Below, piece by piece: positions 8,387 through 15,986 of a DNA stretch of 64,000 nt (the stretch's first letter is position 1; each line of letters opens with the position of its first letter). Both the position numbers and the translations under genes were made by a program. The notes beneath the pieces were generated by a model. That model did not search any database. It was not told the DNA's origin and saw only the letters and a program-made list of their open reading frames with translations. Source of the DNA: Cupriavidus consociatus (GTDB lineage: Bacteria > Pseudomonadota > Gammaproteobacteria > Burkholderiales > Burkholderiaceae); the NCBI RefSeq assembly GCF_017814975.1, contig NZ_JAGIQA010000025.1, positions 62,001 to 126,000 of the forward strand, written 5' to 3'.

Positions 8387-8893
8387 ATGAAAGACACATC
8401 GGATATCGGCACGCCGCCCGCCGCGGATGCGTGCCCGGAGCTAACGTGGACGGATGCCATGTTGCTGGGCCATGGGCCGATCGATGACGCGCACCAGGAA
8501 TTCGTTGAAGTGGTGAACGCCTTGGCACGCTGCACGCCAGAGACGGCGGCAGCGCGCCTGCAGGAGCTCGAGGCGCATGTACACACGCATTTCGCCGTCG
8601 AGAAGGCGTGGATGGAGAAGACGGATTTCCCGGCCGCCGATTGCCATATCGACGAGCACGAACGCGTCATCGACGCCGTGCAGAAGGTCAACGCAAAACT
8701 GCTGCTCGGCGAACTCGGGCTGCAGGACCTCAAACGGCTGGCAAAAGCCTTGACGGACTGGTTTCCCGCACATGCGGCCTATATGGATTCAGCACTGTCT
8801 GCCTGGATCAACAAGAAGACCTACGGCGGTGCGCCGGTCGTGCTCCGGCGCGATCTCCGCGCGGACCAGCGTCACGCCGAGGCAGGAGCATAA
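8387..8893 (+). CDS. Bacteriohemerythrin (O2-binding diiron protein)
   Basis: This is a 168-residue hemerythrin-like four-helix protein that binds O2 at a non-heme diiron site. Ligand-type residues appear in the expected order: His in LGHGPIDDAHQEF, His/Glu in HTHFAVEKAWM, His-x3-His in HIDEHE, and His plus Asp in PAHAAYMDSAL. AGGAGAG precedes the ATG at 8387. The stop codon is only two bases from the mhpB start, so the two are translationally close. O2 storage or delivery to the oxygen-consuming ring-cleavage and Rieske enzymes is a reasonable role; oxygen sensing is an alternative. A hemerythrin embedded in a meta-cleavage operon is unusual. Confidence 0.85.
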   Translation: MKDTSDIGTPPAADACPELTWTDAMLLGHGPIDDAHQEFVEVVNALARCTPETAAARLQELEAHVHTHFAVEKAWMEKTDFPAADCHIDEHERVIDAVQKVNAKLLLGELGLQDLKRLAKALTDWFPAHAAYMDSALSAWINKKTYGGAPVVLRRDLRADQRHAEAGA

Positions 8894-8895
8894 GC

Positions 8896-9837
8896 ATGCC
8901 GCTTCATCTTGAATGCCTCTCGCACACGCCGTTGCACGGCTACTTCGACCCGGCCCCGCAGATCCTTGCCGAAGTCGAGCGCGCGCAGGCTGCCGCCCGC
9001 GCGCGCGTCGAAGCCTTCGATCCCGAACTCGTGATCGCCTTTGTGCCGGACCATTACAACGGCTTCTTCTATGACCTGATGCCGCAATTTTGCGTCGGCG
9101 TGGCCGCCAGCGCGGTGGGAGACTTCAAGAGCCTGGCTGGCCCGCTGTCGGTCCCGTCCGATACCGCACAGGGGCTGGCGCAGGCCGTGCTGGATGCCGA
9201 TATCGACGTAGCGGTGTCGTACCGCATGCAGGTCGACCACGGCTGCGCGCAGGCGCTGGAAATACTGACAGGCAGCCTCGAGCGCTATCCGGTGATACCG
9301 GTCTTCATCAATTCGGTGGCGCCCCCGATGGCAAGCTGCCGGCGCGCGCGGCTGCTGGGCGACGCCATCGGGCGCTTTGCCGGACGCCTGGACAAGCGCG
9401 TGCTGGTGGTGGGTTCGGGCGGTATATCCCATGAACCGCCCGTGCCGGAAATTGCCACGGCCGCGCCGGAGAACGTTGAGCGGCTGATTGCAGGGCGCAA
9501 TCCCAGTCCGGAATCGCGGGCCGCGCGGCAGGCCCGCACCCTGGCTGCCGCGCAGGCGTTTGCCGCCGGCGAAAGCGACCTGCGCGCGCTCAATCCCGAG
9601 TGGGACCGCGCCTTCCTCAAGACCATGGCGAGCGGGGACCTGACCGCAGTGGATGGCCTGACCAACCAGGCCATCACCCGCGAGGGCGGAAAGTCCGGCC
9701 ACGAGATCCGGACCTGGATCACCGCCTTTGCCGCGCTTGCCGCCAACGGGCCGTACCAGGCCGAACTCGATTACTACCGGGCCATCCCCGAATGGATTGC
9801 CGGCTTTGCCGTCATGCACGCGCAGCCGGCAGTCTGA
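8896..9837 (+). CDS. mhpB: 2,3-dihydroxyphenylpropionate 1,2-dioxygenase
   Basis: This is a 313-residue extradiol (class III, LigB-type) dioxygenase that cleaves the catechol ring of 2,3-dihydroxyphenylpropionate or the cinnamate analogue. His115 (MQVDHG) and His179 (GGISHEPPVPE) fall at the same positions as the two essential histidines of E. coli MhpB. Long blocks match that enzyme from the N-terminus (ECLSHTPLHGY) to the C-terminus (IPEWIAGF). The ATG at 8896 follows the hemerythrin stop by two bases. The product would be 2-hydroxy-6-ketonona-2,4-dienedioate, substrate of the MhpC encoded downstream. This fixes the central intermediate of the locus as 2,3-dihydroxyphenylpropionate or something very close to it. 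Confidence 0.95.
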   Translation: MPLHLECLSHTPLHGYFDPAPQILAEVERAQAAARARVEAFDPELVIAFVPDHYNGFFYDLMPQFCVGVAASAVGDFKSLAGPLSVPSDTAQGLAQAVLDADIDVAVSYRMQVDHGCAQALEILTGSLERYPVIPVFINSVAPPMASCRRARLLGDAIGRFAGRLDKRVLVVGSGGISHEPPVPEIATAAPENVERLIAGRNPSPESRAARQARTLAAAQAFAAGESDLRALNPEWDRAFLKTMASGDLTAVDGLTNQAITREGGKSGHEIRTWITAFAALAANGPYQAELDYYRAIPEWIAGFAVMHAQPAV

Positions 9838-9866
9838 GGCCCGACCTGAAAGACAAGGACAACGAC

Positions 9867-10658
9867 ATGACCAATCCACATATCGTGCAAGCGCTGGCCG
9901 AACGCCTGCGCCGCGCCGAGCAAAGCCGCACTCCCGTCGCGCCGCTGCGCGGGGAAATCGCCGCCGGCGACGCCGCCACGGCTTACGCCGTGCAGAGTGC
10001 CAACGTGCAGGCGTGGCGCGCCCAGGGCCGTCGCGTAGTCGGCCGCAAGATCGGGCTGACCTCGCTAGCGGTGCAGCGCCAGCTTGGCGTGGACCAGCCT
10101 GACTTTGGCACGTTGTTTGCCGACATGGTGTACGGCGACGACGAACCCATTCCAGTTGCGCGCACGCTGCAGCCCAAGGCCGAGGCCGAAGTGGCACTCG
10201 TGCTCAAGCGCGACGTCACCGCCCCCGATGCCACGCTGGTAGACCTGATCAATGCGGTCGACTACGTGCTGCCGGCCATCGAAGTCGTCGGCAGCCGCAT
10301 CGAGAACTGGAACATCTCCTTTGTCGACACCGTGGCCGACAACGCCTCCAGCGGCCTGGTGGTGCTGGGTGCGGTGCCGGTGCCGCTGGCCGGTCTGGAC
10401 CTGAAGGGCGTGCAGATGGAGATGTTTCGGGGCGAGCAGCGGGTCTCAATTGGCAAAGGCGCCGCCTGCCTGGGGCATCCGCTGAACGCCGCGGTATGGC
10501 TGGCGCGCAAGCTGGCATCGCTGGGCGATCCCCTGCGCGCCGGTGACCTGGTGCTGACCGGTGCGCTCGGGCCAATGGTCCCGGTGGAACCGGGCCAGTG
10601 CTACGAAGCGCGCATCAGCGGTATCGGCAGCGTCCTTGCGGCGTTCGCCGCAGAGTGA
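9867..10658 (+). CDS. mhpD: 2-keto-4-pentenoate hydratase
   Basis: This 263-residue enzyme belongs to the hydratase/decarboxylase family and adds water to 2-hydroxypenta-2,4-dienoate to give 4-hydroxy-2-oxovalerate. The conserved GRKIGLTS block is near residue 58. The acidic metal-binding cluster is KAEAEVALVL, and VDYVLPAIEVVGSRI follows. Length fits the family. The ATG at 9867 lies 29 bases after mhpB, and the gene is clearly part of the mhp operon. The product feeds the aldolase and aldehyde dehydrogenase encoded next. Confidence 0.93.
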   Translation: MTNPHIVQALAERLRRAEQSRTPVAPLRGEIAAGDAATAYAVQSANVQAWRAQGRRVVGRKIGLTSLAVQRQLGVDQPDFGTLFADMVYGDDEPIPVARTLQPKAEAEVALVLKRDVTAPDATLVDLINAVDYVLPAIEVVGSRIENWNISFVDTVADNASSGLVVLGAVPVPLAGLDLKGVQMEMFRGEQRVSIGKGAACLGHPLNAAVWLARKLASLGDPLRAGDLVLTGALGPMVPVEPGQCYEARISGIGSVLAAFAAE

Positions 10659-10671
10659 AAGAGAGAAAGAC

Positions 10672-11640
10672 ATGGCTTCCAAGAAACTCAAAGCAGCAAT
10701 CATCGGCTCGGGCAATATCGGTACCGACCTGATGATCAAGATCCTGCGCAACGGCAGGCATCTGGAGATCGCGGCAATGGTCGGCATCGATCCGGCCTCG
10801 GACGGGCTCGCACGGGCCGCACGCCTCGGCGTGGCCACCACGCATGAGGGTGCCGAAGGGCTGACCCGCCTGCCGGTCTTCGACGATATCGACTTCGTGT
10901 TCGATGCCACCTCGGCCGGCGCGCACGTGAAGAACGATGCGCTGCTGCGCCGGAACAAGCCAGGCCTGCGCATGATCGACCTGACTCCCGCAGCGATCGG
11001 GCCGTATTGCGTGCCGGTGGTCAACCTCGATGCGCACCTGGATGCTCCCAACGTCAACATGGTCACCTGCGGCGGCCAGGCGACCATCCCCATGGTCGCT
11101 GCCGTGTCACGCGTGGCGAAGGTCCACTACGCCGAGATCGTCGCGTCGATCAGCAGCAAGTCGGCGGGCCCCGGCACCCGCGCCAATATCGACGAGTTCA
11201 CCGAGACCACCTCAAAGGCAATTGAAGTTGTCGGCGGCGCCGTGAAGGGAAAGGCCATCATCGTGCTCAACCCGGCCGAGCCGCCGGTGATGATGCGCGA
11301 CACCGTCTACACGCTGTCCGAACTGGCCGACCGCGCGCAGGTCGAGGCATCGATCGAGGCCATGGCGCGCGCGGTGCATGCCTACGTGCCCGGCTATCGC
11401 CTCAAGCAGACCGTGCAGTTCGACGAAATCCCGAGCAGCGCGCCGCTCAATGTGCCGGGCCTGGGCCACTTCAGCGGGCTGAAGACCTCGGTGTTCATCG
11501 AAGTGGAGGGCGCTGCCCATTACCTGCCTGCCTACGCAGGCAATCTCGACATCATGACTTCGGCCGCGCTGACCACGGCCGAGCGCGTGGCGCAAGCGAT
11601 GCTGGGCGCCACTGCCACCATTGAAGGAGCCTGCGCATGA
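10672..11640 (+). CDS. mhpF: Acylating acetaldehyde dehydrogenase
   Basis: This 322-residue enzyme converts acetaldehyde, CoA and NAD+ to acetyl-CoA. The NAD-binding motif IIGSGNIGTD is at residues 10-19 and the catalytic cysteine is Cys133 in VTCGGQAT. The ATG at 10672 is preferred, since the frame upstream lies inside mhpD. Its TGA overlaps the ATG of mhpE by four bases (ATGA). That fits the known tight complex of this enzyme with the aldolase, which channels acetaldehyde between the two. Confidence 0.95.
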   Translation: MASKKLKAAIIGSGNIGTDLMIKILRNGRHLEIAAMVGIDPASDGLARAARLGVATTHEGAEGLTRLPVFDDIDFVFDATSAGAHVKNDALLRRNKPGLRMIDLTPAAIGPYCVPVVNLDAHLDAPNVNMVTCGGQATIPMVAAVSRVAKVHYAEIVASISSKSAGPGTRANIDEFTETTSKAIEVVGGAVKGKAIIVLNPAEPPVMMRDTVYTLSELADRAQVEASIEAMARAVHAYVPGYRLKQTVQFDEIPSSAPLNVPGLGHFSGLKTSVFIEVEGAAHYLPAYAGNLDIMTSAALTTAERVAQAMLGATATIEGACA

Positions 11641-12671
11641 ACACCTCGGCCAAGAAACTCTATATCTCCGACGTGACGCTGCGCGACGGCAGCCATGCGG
11701 TGCGCCACCAGTACTCGATCCAGAACGTGCAGGACATCGCCCGCGCGCTCGACCGGGCGAAGGTCGACAGCATCGAGGTCGCGCACGGCGACGGCCTGCA
11801 GGGGTCGAGCTTCAACTACGGCTTCGGCGCGCACAGCGATCTTGAATGGATCTCCGCCGTGGCCGACGTGGTGGAACACGCGAAGATCGCCACGTTGCTG
11901 CTGCCGGGCATCGGCACCACACACGACCTGAAGGCCGCCTATGACGCTGGCGCACGTGTCGTGCGCGTGGCCACGCACTGCACCGAGGCCGATATCTCGA
12001 AGCAGCACATCGAGTACGCACGCGAACTCGGCATGGATACGGTTGGCTTCCTGATGATGAGCCACATGACCACGCCGGAGCATCTCGCGGCCGAAGCGAA
12101 GAAGATGGAAAGCTACGGCGCGACCTGCATCTATGTGGTCGATTCCGGCGGCGCGCTGACGATGAACGATGTACGCGACCGTTTCCGCGCGATCAAGGCT
12201 GTGCTGAACGTCGATACGCAGACCGGCATGCATGCTCACCACAACCTGTCGCTTGGAGTGGCCAACTCGATCGTCGCGGTCGAGGAAGGCTGTGACCGCA
12301 TCGACGCCTCGCTGGCCGGCATGGGTGCCGGCGCGGGCAATGCGCCGCTGGAGGTGTTCATCGCCGCTGCGGAGCGCATGGGCTGGAACCACGGCACCGA
12401 TCTGTACACGCTGATGGATGCCGCCGACGACATCGTGCGTCCGCTGCAGGACCGCCCGGTGCGCGTCGACCGCGAAACGCTGGCGCTCGGCTATGCGGGC
12501 GTCTACTCGAGCTTCCTGCGCCACTCCGAAGTGGCAGCGAAAAAGTATGGCCTGAAGACAGTCGACATCCTCGTCGAGCTGGGCCGGCGCCGGATGGTAG
12601 GCGGCCAGGAAGACATGATCGTTGACGTCGCATTGGACCTCATCAAGCGCAAGTCCGCGGCGCAGCAGTGA
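11637..12671 (+). CDS. mhpE: 4-hydroxy-2-oxovalerate aldolase
   Basis: This is a 344-residue DRE-TIM metallolyase that splits 4-hydroxy-2-oxovalerate into pyruvate and acetaldehyde. The N-terminal DVTLRDGSHAVRHQ block carries the catalytic Arg16, metal Asp17 and His20. The metal-binding histidines lie in GMHAHHNLSLG. The start overlaps the mhpF stop by four bases. Together with mhpF it completes conversion of the ring-cleavage product to pyruvate and acetyl-CoA. Confidence 0.95.
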   Translation: MNTSAKKLYISDVTLRDGSHAVRHQYSIQNVQDIARALDRAKVDSIEVAHGDGLQGSSFNYGFGAHSDLEWISAVADVVEHAKIATLLLPGIGTTHDLKAAYDAGARVVRVATHCTEADISKQHIEYARELGMDTVGFLMMSHMTTPEHLAAEAKKMESYGATCIYVVDSGGALTMNDVRDRFRAIKAVLNVDTQTGMHAHHNLSLGVANSIVAVEEGCDRIDASLAGMGAGAGNAPLEVFIAAAERMGWNHGTDLYTLMDAADDIVRPLQDRPVRVDRETLALGYAGVYSSFLRHSEVAAKKYGLKTVDILVELGRRRMVGGQEDMIVDVALDLIKRKSAAQQ

Positions 12672-12688
12672 TTGGAAGGAAGATCATC

Positions 12689-13558
12689 ATGAATGCGACA
12701 GAACAAGTCATCACGGAGGCCTCGACGAGCCGCTTCGTCTCCGTGCAGGTCGGAGAGACCGCCTTCCGCATCCACTACAACGATGCCGGCACGGGCGCGG
12801 AGACAGTCGTCATGCTGCATGGCTCGGGCCCCGGCGCCAGCGGCTGGGCGAACTTCAGCCGCAATGTCGAGCCGCTGGTGGCGGCAGGCTACCGTGTGCT
12901 GCTGGTGGACTGCCCGGGCTGGAGCAAGAGCGACCCCGTGGTCAACACCGGTTCACGCTCAGAACTGAACGGCCAGGTGCTCAAGGCAGTGCTGGACGCG
13001 CTGTCAATCGAGCGGGTCCATGTCATCGGCAACTCGATGGGCGGCCACAGCGCCGTGGCCTTCGCGCTGGCCAATCCGCAGCGCGTGGGCAAGCTCGTTC
13101 TGATGGGCGGCGGCACCGGCGGCCCGAGCCAGTTCGTGCCGATGCCGACCGAAGGCATCAAGCTGCTCAACGGCCTCTATCGCGAGCCGACCATCGACAA
13201 TCTCAAGCGGATGATGAGCGTCTTCGTCTATGACGCGAGCGCCCTCACCGAGGAGCTGATGCAGGCCCGCCTGGACAATATGCTGGCGCGGCGCGAGCAC
13301 CTGGAAAATTTTGTCAAAAGCCTGGCGGCAAATCCCCGGCAGTTCAACGATTACGGGGCGCGCCTGGGCGAAATCGCCGCGCCCACGCTTGTCATCTGGG
13401 GAAGGGACGACCGCTTTGTGCCGATGGACGTGGGCCTGCGTCTGCTCGCCGGCATTCCGGATGCGCAAATGCATATCTTCAACCGGTGCGGGCATTGGGC
13501 GCAGTGGGAACATGCTGAAGCGTTCAACCGAATGGTGATCGATTTTCTGTCGCGCTGA
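12689..13558 (+). CDS. mhpC: 2-hydroxy-6-ketonona-2,4-dienedioate hydrolase (C-C bond hydrolase)
   Basis: This 289-residue alpha/beta hydrolase cleaves the MhpB product to 2-hydroxypentadienoate and succinate (or fumarate). The triad is Ser116 (GNSMGG), Asp241 (WGRDDRF) and His269 (CGHWAQWEH). Similarity to E. coli MhpC runs the full length. The ATG at 12689 has AAGGA eight bases upstream and is preferred to the GTG at 12668 that overlaps the mhpE stop. This is the last gene of the operon. After it comes a short 7-bp hairpin (13577-13596) without a T run, so no clear intrinsic terminator was found. Confidence 0.95.
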   Translation: MNATEQVITEASTSRFVSVQVGETAFRIHYNDAGTGAETVVMLHGSGPGASGWANFSRNVEPLVAAGYRVLLVDCPGWSKSDPVVNTGSRSELNGQVLKAVLDALSIERVHVIGNSMGGHSAVAFALANPQRVGKLVLMGGGTGGPSQFVPMPTEGIKLLNGLYREPTIDNLKRMMSVFVYDASALTEELMQARLDNMLARREHLENFVKSLAANPRQFNDYGARLGEIAAPTLVIWGRDDRFVPMDVGLRLLAGIPDAQMHIFNRCGHWAQWEHAEAFNRMVIDFLSR

Positions 13559-13668
13559 TGGTTGGGGCGAGCGAGGCGGTGCGTGACGGCGCACCGTCCG
13601 CAGCCAACAGGGCATATTGGCCGGTAAGTTGGAAGTTCTACCTCGCTGGACATGGGGCGCGATTCAAA

Positions 13669-13690
13669 CCTGATAATGGGGATTATCAGG
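13669..13690. repeat. Perfect 9-bp inverted repeat with GGGG loop
   Basis: CCTGATAAT and ATTATCAGG flank a GGGG loop. The stem is A/T-rich within a G/C-rich background and has no T run after it, so it is unlikely to be an ordinary terminator. A recombination or protein-binding site is possible. Confidence 0.5.
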
Positions 13691-14085
13691 TAACTCTGAA
13701 TGCCCTCGGGTAAACATTACATCGTCCCATTTGTTTTCGCGCCAATTGCTGGCGCCCCCACTCCAACCCGCGACACCGCCGACTGCAAGACGCCCGAACA
13801 CCCTGCCAATATAGCCGGCCGCGGGCCTCCGCGCGTTCCACCCAATCCCGGAACCTGGGGCCATCGCTGGGTGACACCGCCAGCGCCGGCCGGCGGATGG
13901 CGGGGCGGACGGGGCAGGCCGGCGACTAACTACCGCAGCGGCAAGTGATGCATATCAGTCCCCCGCTCTAAATGCGTGGGGACACGCTGCGAAATCGGCA
14001 AGTCGACGCCGTGCTGGATGGGCTGGATCGGCCTTGGCTCCAAATCCCGGCAAGCTCGCGTTATCTCGTGCTACGAACCGCGCCA

Positions 14086-14275
14086 ATGAAAAAGCCCCAA
14101 CGACGCCGGCCTGAACCCATCCTGCGCAACCCGCTGGGAGTCCACCGAAGTGGTCGTCGCCAACCAGGGCCAAGGCCCGCTGCTCCACTGCCCGATCTGC
14201 GGCGCGCGCAATGCGCTGGCCGCGCGCGAAGAGGACGGCGTGACTGTCGATCAACGTCGGACGACCGGCTCCTGA
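14086..14275 (+). pseudogene. Possible frameshifted small zinc-ribbon-like protein
   Basis: An ATG at 14086 opens MKKP. After one extra C in the CCCC run (about 14094-14097) the frame that continues to TGA 14273-14275 reads like real protein: NPSCATRWESTEVVV, then LLHCPICGARNALAAREEDG. It carries a CxxC knuckle and has coding-like composition. In the +1 frame there is no start codon after the preceding in-frame stop, which is why it is called broken. It may instead be a chance frame. I do not recognise the family with certainty. Confidence 0.3.
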
Positions 14276-14385
14276 TGCACTCCTGAACCAACACCGAGTC
14301 CGCGGCAGTTCGACAGCCGATGGTATTGCAAGGGTGGCAGCGAACCATGCGCTTGATAATCACAGCCAGTGCAACATTTGCCGAC

Positions 14386-14985
14386 TCAGTAATCTGTGGC
14401 ACTACAGAGCGTGCAATCCACCAGTTCGTCGGCTAGTGCTTCAGGCGACAAAGGACCGTCCGCCTTGTACCAGCGCACCGTGCCATGCAAGGCGCTAAGA
14501 AAGAAGCGGCAAGCCATTGCGTCCGCGCGTCTGATGTGGCCACCGTCCTTGAGGCGAGCGAACGCGGCTTGCCACAATGCCTCGAAGCGGCGGCGAATCG
14601 CCAGCACGGCTTCGAGTTGCGGACCTTCCAGATAGCGCCATTCATCCACCACCATGGGAACCATACCGCCTGACGCCTCGAGCAAGCGTCGCAGATGCGC
14701 GCGCGCCAGCGCGCGGAAATAATCCAGCGCCGGCATCGTCTGGGCATCGATTGCCTCCAGGTCAGCCAAACAGCCCAGCAGTCCTTCTTCCACGCCGGCG
14801 AACAGCAGATCCTGCTTGCTGGCGAAATGATAGAAAGGGCTGCCTGCCTGCATATTGATGGCCCGCGCGATGTCGCGCATGGTCGTGCCGTGGTAGCCCT
14901 TCTCCTTGAACAGCAACGCCGCTGCGATGACGAGGTCATTGCGGCGATTGACGTCATTGATTTCTTCGCGTTTCGGTCGCGCCAT
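14386..14985 (-). CDS. TetR-family transcriptional regulator
   Basis: This is a 199-residue regulator with an N-terminal TetR helix-turn-helix (TTMRDIARAINMQAGSPFYHF, about residues 39-59) and a C-terminal ligand domain rich in Trp, Arg and Leu. The HTH variant with GSPFYHFxSKQDLL resembles regulators of fatty-acid and terpenoid acyl-CoA catabolism. It is divergent from the atu-like operon, with a 209-base gap that contains a pseudo-palindrome overlapping a possible -35 box. It most likely represses the operon until an acyl-CoA ligand binds. The ATG at 14985 has a purine-rich leader. Confidence 0.88.
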   Translation of the reverse strand: MARPKREEINDVNRRNDLVIAAALLFKEKGYHGTTMRDIARAINMQAGSPFYHFASKQDLLFAGVEEGLLGCLADLEAIDAQTMPALDYFRALARAHLRRLLEASGGMVPMVVDEWRYLEGPQLEAVLAIRRRFEALWQAAFARLKDGGHIRRADAMACRFFLSALHGTVRWYKADGPLSPEALADELVDCTLCSATDY

Positions 14986-15092
14986 ATCTCTTGCTCAATT
15001 CACTCTGTTCGGGGCGGGCGTCATTCTAGACGCTAGACGCGCTGCCTGAAGTCACCGCCCCCGATTTGCGGATTGAGTGTAGCTCATAAATA

Positions 15093-15131
15093 AACCAATC
15101 ACTTGCTTTTTTAATTCGACGTTCCTACACT
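15093..15131 (+). promoter_or_regulatory. Putative promoter with overlapping TetR operator for the atu-like operon
   Basis: The pseudo-palindrome AACCAATCACTTGCTT (15093-15108) overlaps a -35-like TTGCTT (15103-15108). After 17 bases a -10-like TACACT follows (15126-15131). It lies between the TetR gene and the first operon gene, the classical arrangement for TetR repression. Both boxes are weak matches and were found by eye. Confidence 0.4.
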
Positions 15132-15194
15132 TCCTCACACCGCGGTCGGGCAGTCGTCAGTTGTGACCTGGAATGCCCAAGAGGGAGGAGACAA

Positions 15195-15971
15195 GTGAAC
15201 GAGAATTTCGACGTTGAACGTAGTGGACACGTGCTGACAGTGACGTTTGGATTGCACGACTCACGAAACGTGATGAACGAGGCGTGGTTTGGCGAGCTGG
15301 AGCAACGCCTCTATGAAGCACAGCGAGACGAGCGGACCCGGGTGGTGCTGCTCCGTGCGCGGGGCGAAGCCTTTTGTGCTGGCGGCGACCTGCGTGGCTT
15401 TCAGGCCGGCCCGTTGCCGGAGGGCTACGTCCGCTCGGCCTTCGCCCGGCTGCTGATGCGTCTGGAGGACTTCGACAAGCCCATCGTTGCCGCCGTGCAC
15501 GGCAGCGCGATCGGTGGGGGCACGACGCTCCTTCTTCATTGCGACTTCGTTTTCGTGGCCGCAGGAACGACGTTCCAGTTGCCATTCACCAGACTTGGCC
15601 TCGTGCCGGAATTTGGCTCCAGCTACCTGCTGCCGCTGCATGCCGGACTAAGGCTCGCGAACGAACTGGTCCTGCTGGCCCAGACATTTGATGCCGAGAA
15701 GGCCTTGCGCGCCGGCATCGTGAATGAAGTGCTGCCGTCAGAAGCGTTGATGGCACGGGCCGATGCAACCGCGGCCGCACTGGCGGCGCTTCCGCCCGCC
15801 TCGATGCGGGCCAGCAAGCGCCTGCTCAGGATGGGCCACCGCGCAGGCCTGGCCGCCGCGACCGCGGCCGAGGGTAAAGCGCTTGAGACCTGTTTTGCCT
15901 CCGAGGAGATGCAAGAAGCCATCTCCGCCTTTTTCGCGCGGCGCCAGCCTGATTTTTCGCGCTTTTCCTGA
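15195..15971 (+). CDS. Crotonase-fold enoyl-CoA isomerase/hydratase
   Basis: This is a 258-residue crotonase-family enzyme. The oxyanion-hole segments are AFCAGGDLRGF and GSAIGGGTTLLL. The two hydratase glutamates are not where enoyl-CoA hydratases keep them, but a Glu in LGLVPEFGSS matches the single acid of delta3-delta2-enoyl-CoA isomerases. An isomerase role (moving a double bond so beta-oxidation can proceed) is therefore more likely than hydration. The GTG at 15195 has a strong GGGAGGAG site. First gene of the rightward operon. Confidence 0.85.
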   Translation: MNENFDVERSGHVLTVTFGLHDSRNVMNEAWFGELEQRLYEAQRDERTRVVLLRARGEAFCAGGDLRGFQAGPLPEGYVRSAFARLLMRLEDFDKPIVAAVHGSAIGGGTTLLLHCDFVFVAAGTTFQLPFTRLGLVPEFGSSYLLPLHAGLRLANELVLLAQTFDAEKALRAGIVNEVLPSEALMARADATAAALAALPPASMRASKRLLRMGHRAGLAAATAAEGKALETCFASEEMQEAISAFFARRQPDFSRFS

Positions 15972-15986
15972 TCGAAGAGAGAGTCG

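Larger units (their letters stand above)
13559..14385. other. 827-base stretch without a confident gene
   Basis: Between mhpC and the TetR gene no intact gene is convincing. It holds a weak hairpin (13577-13596), a perfect 9-bp inverted repeat (13669-13690) and a small zinc-ribbon-like reading frame that appears frameshifted (14086-14275). It separates two catabolic modules and looks like a decayed junction. No transposase remnant was recognised. Confidence 0.6.

Noticed and set aside
13577..13596. Hairpin after mhpC as a terminator
   Set aside because: Only a 7-bp stem and no T run, so rho-independent termination is not supported.
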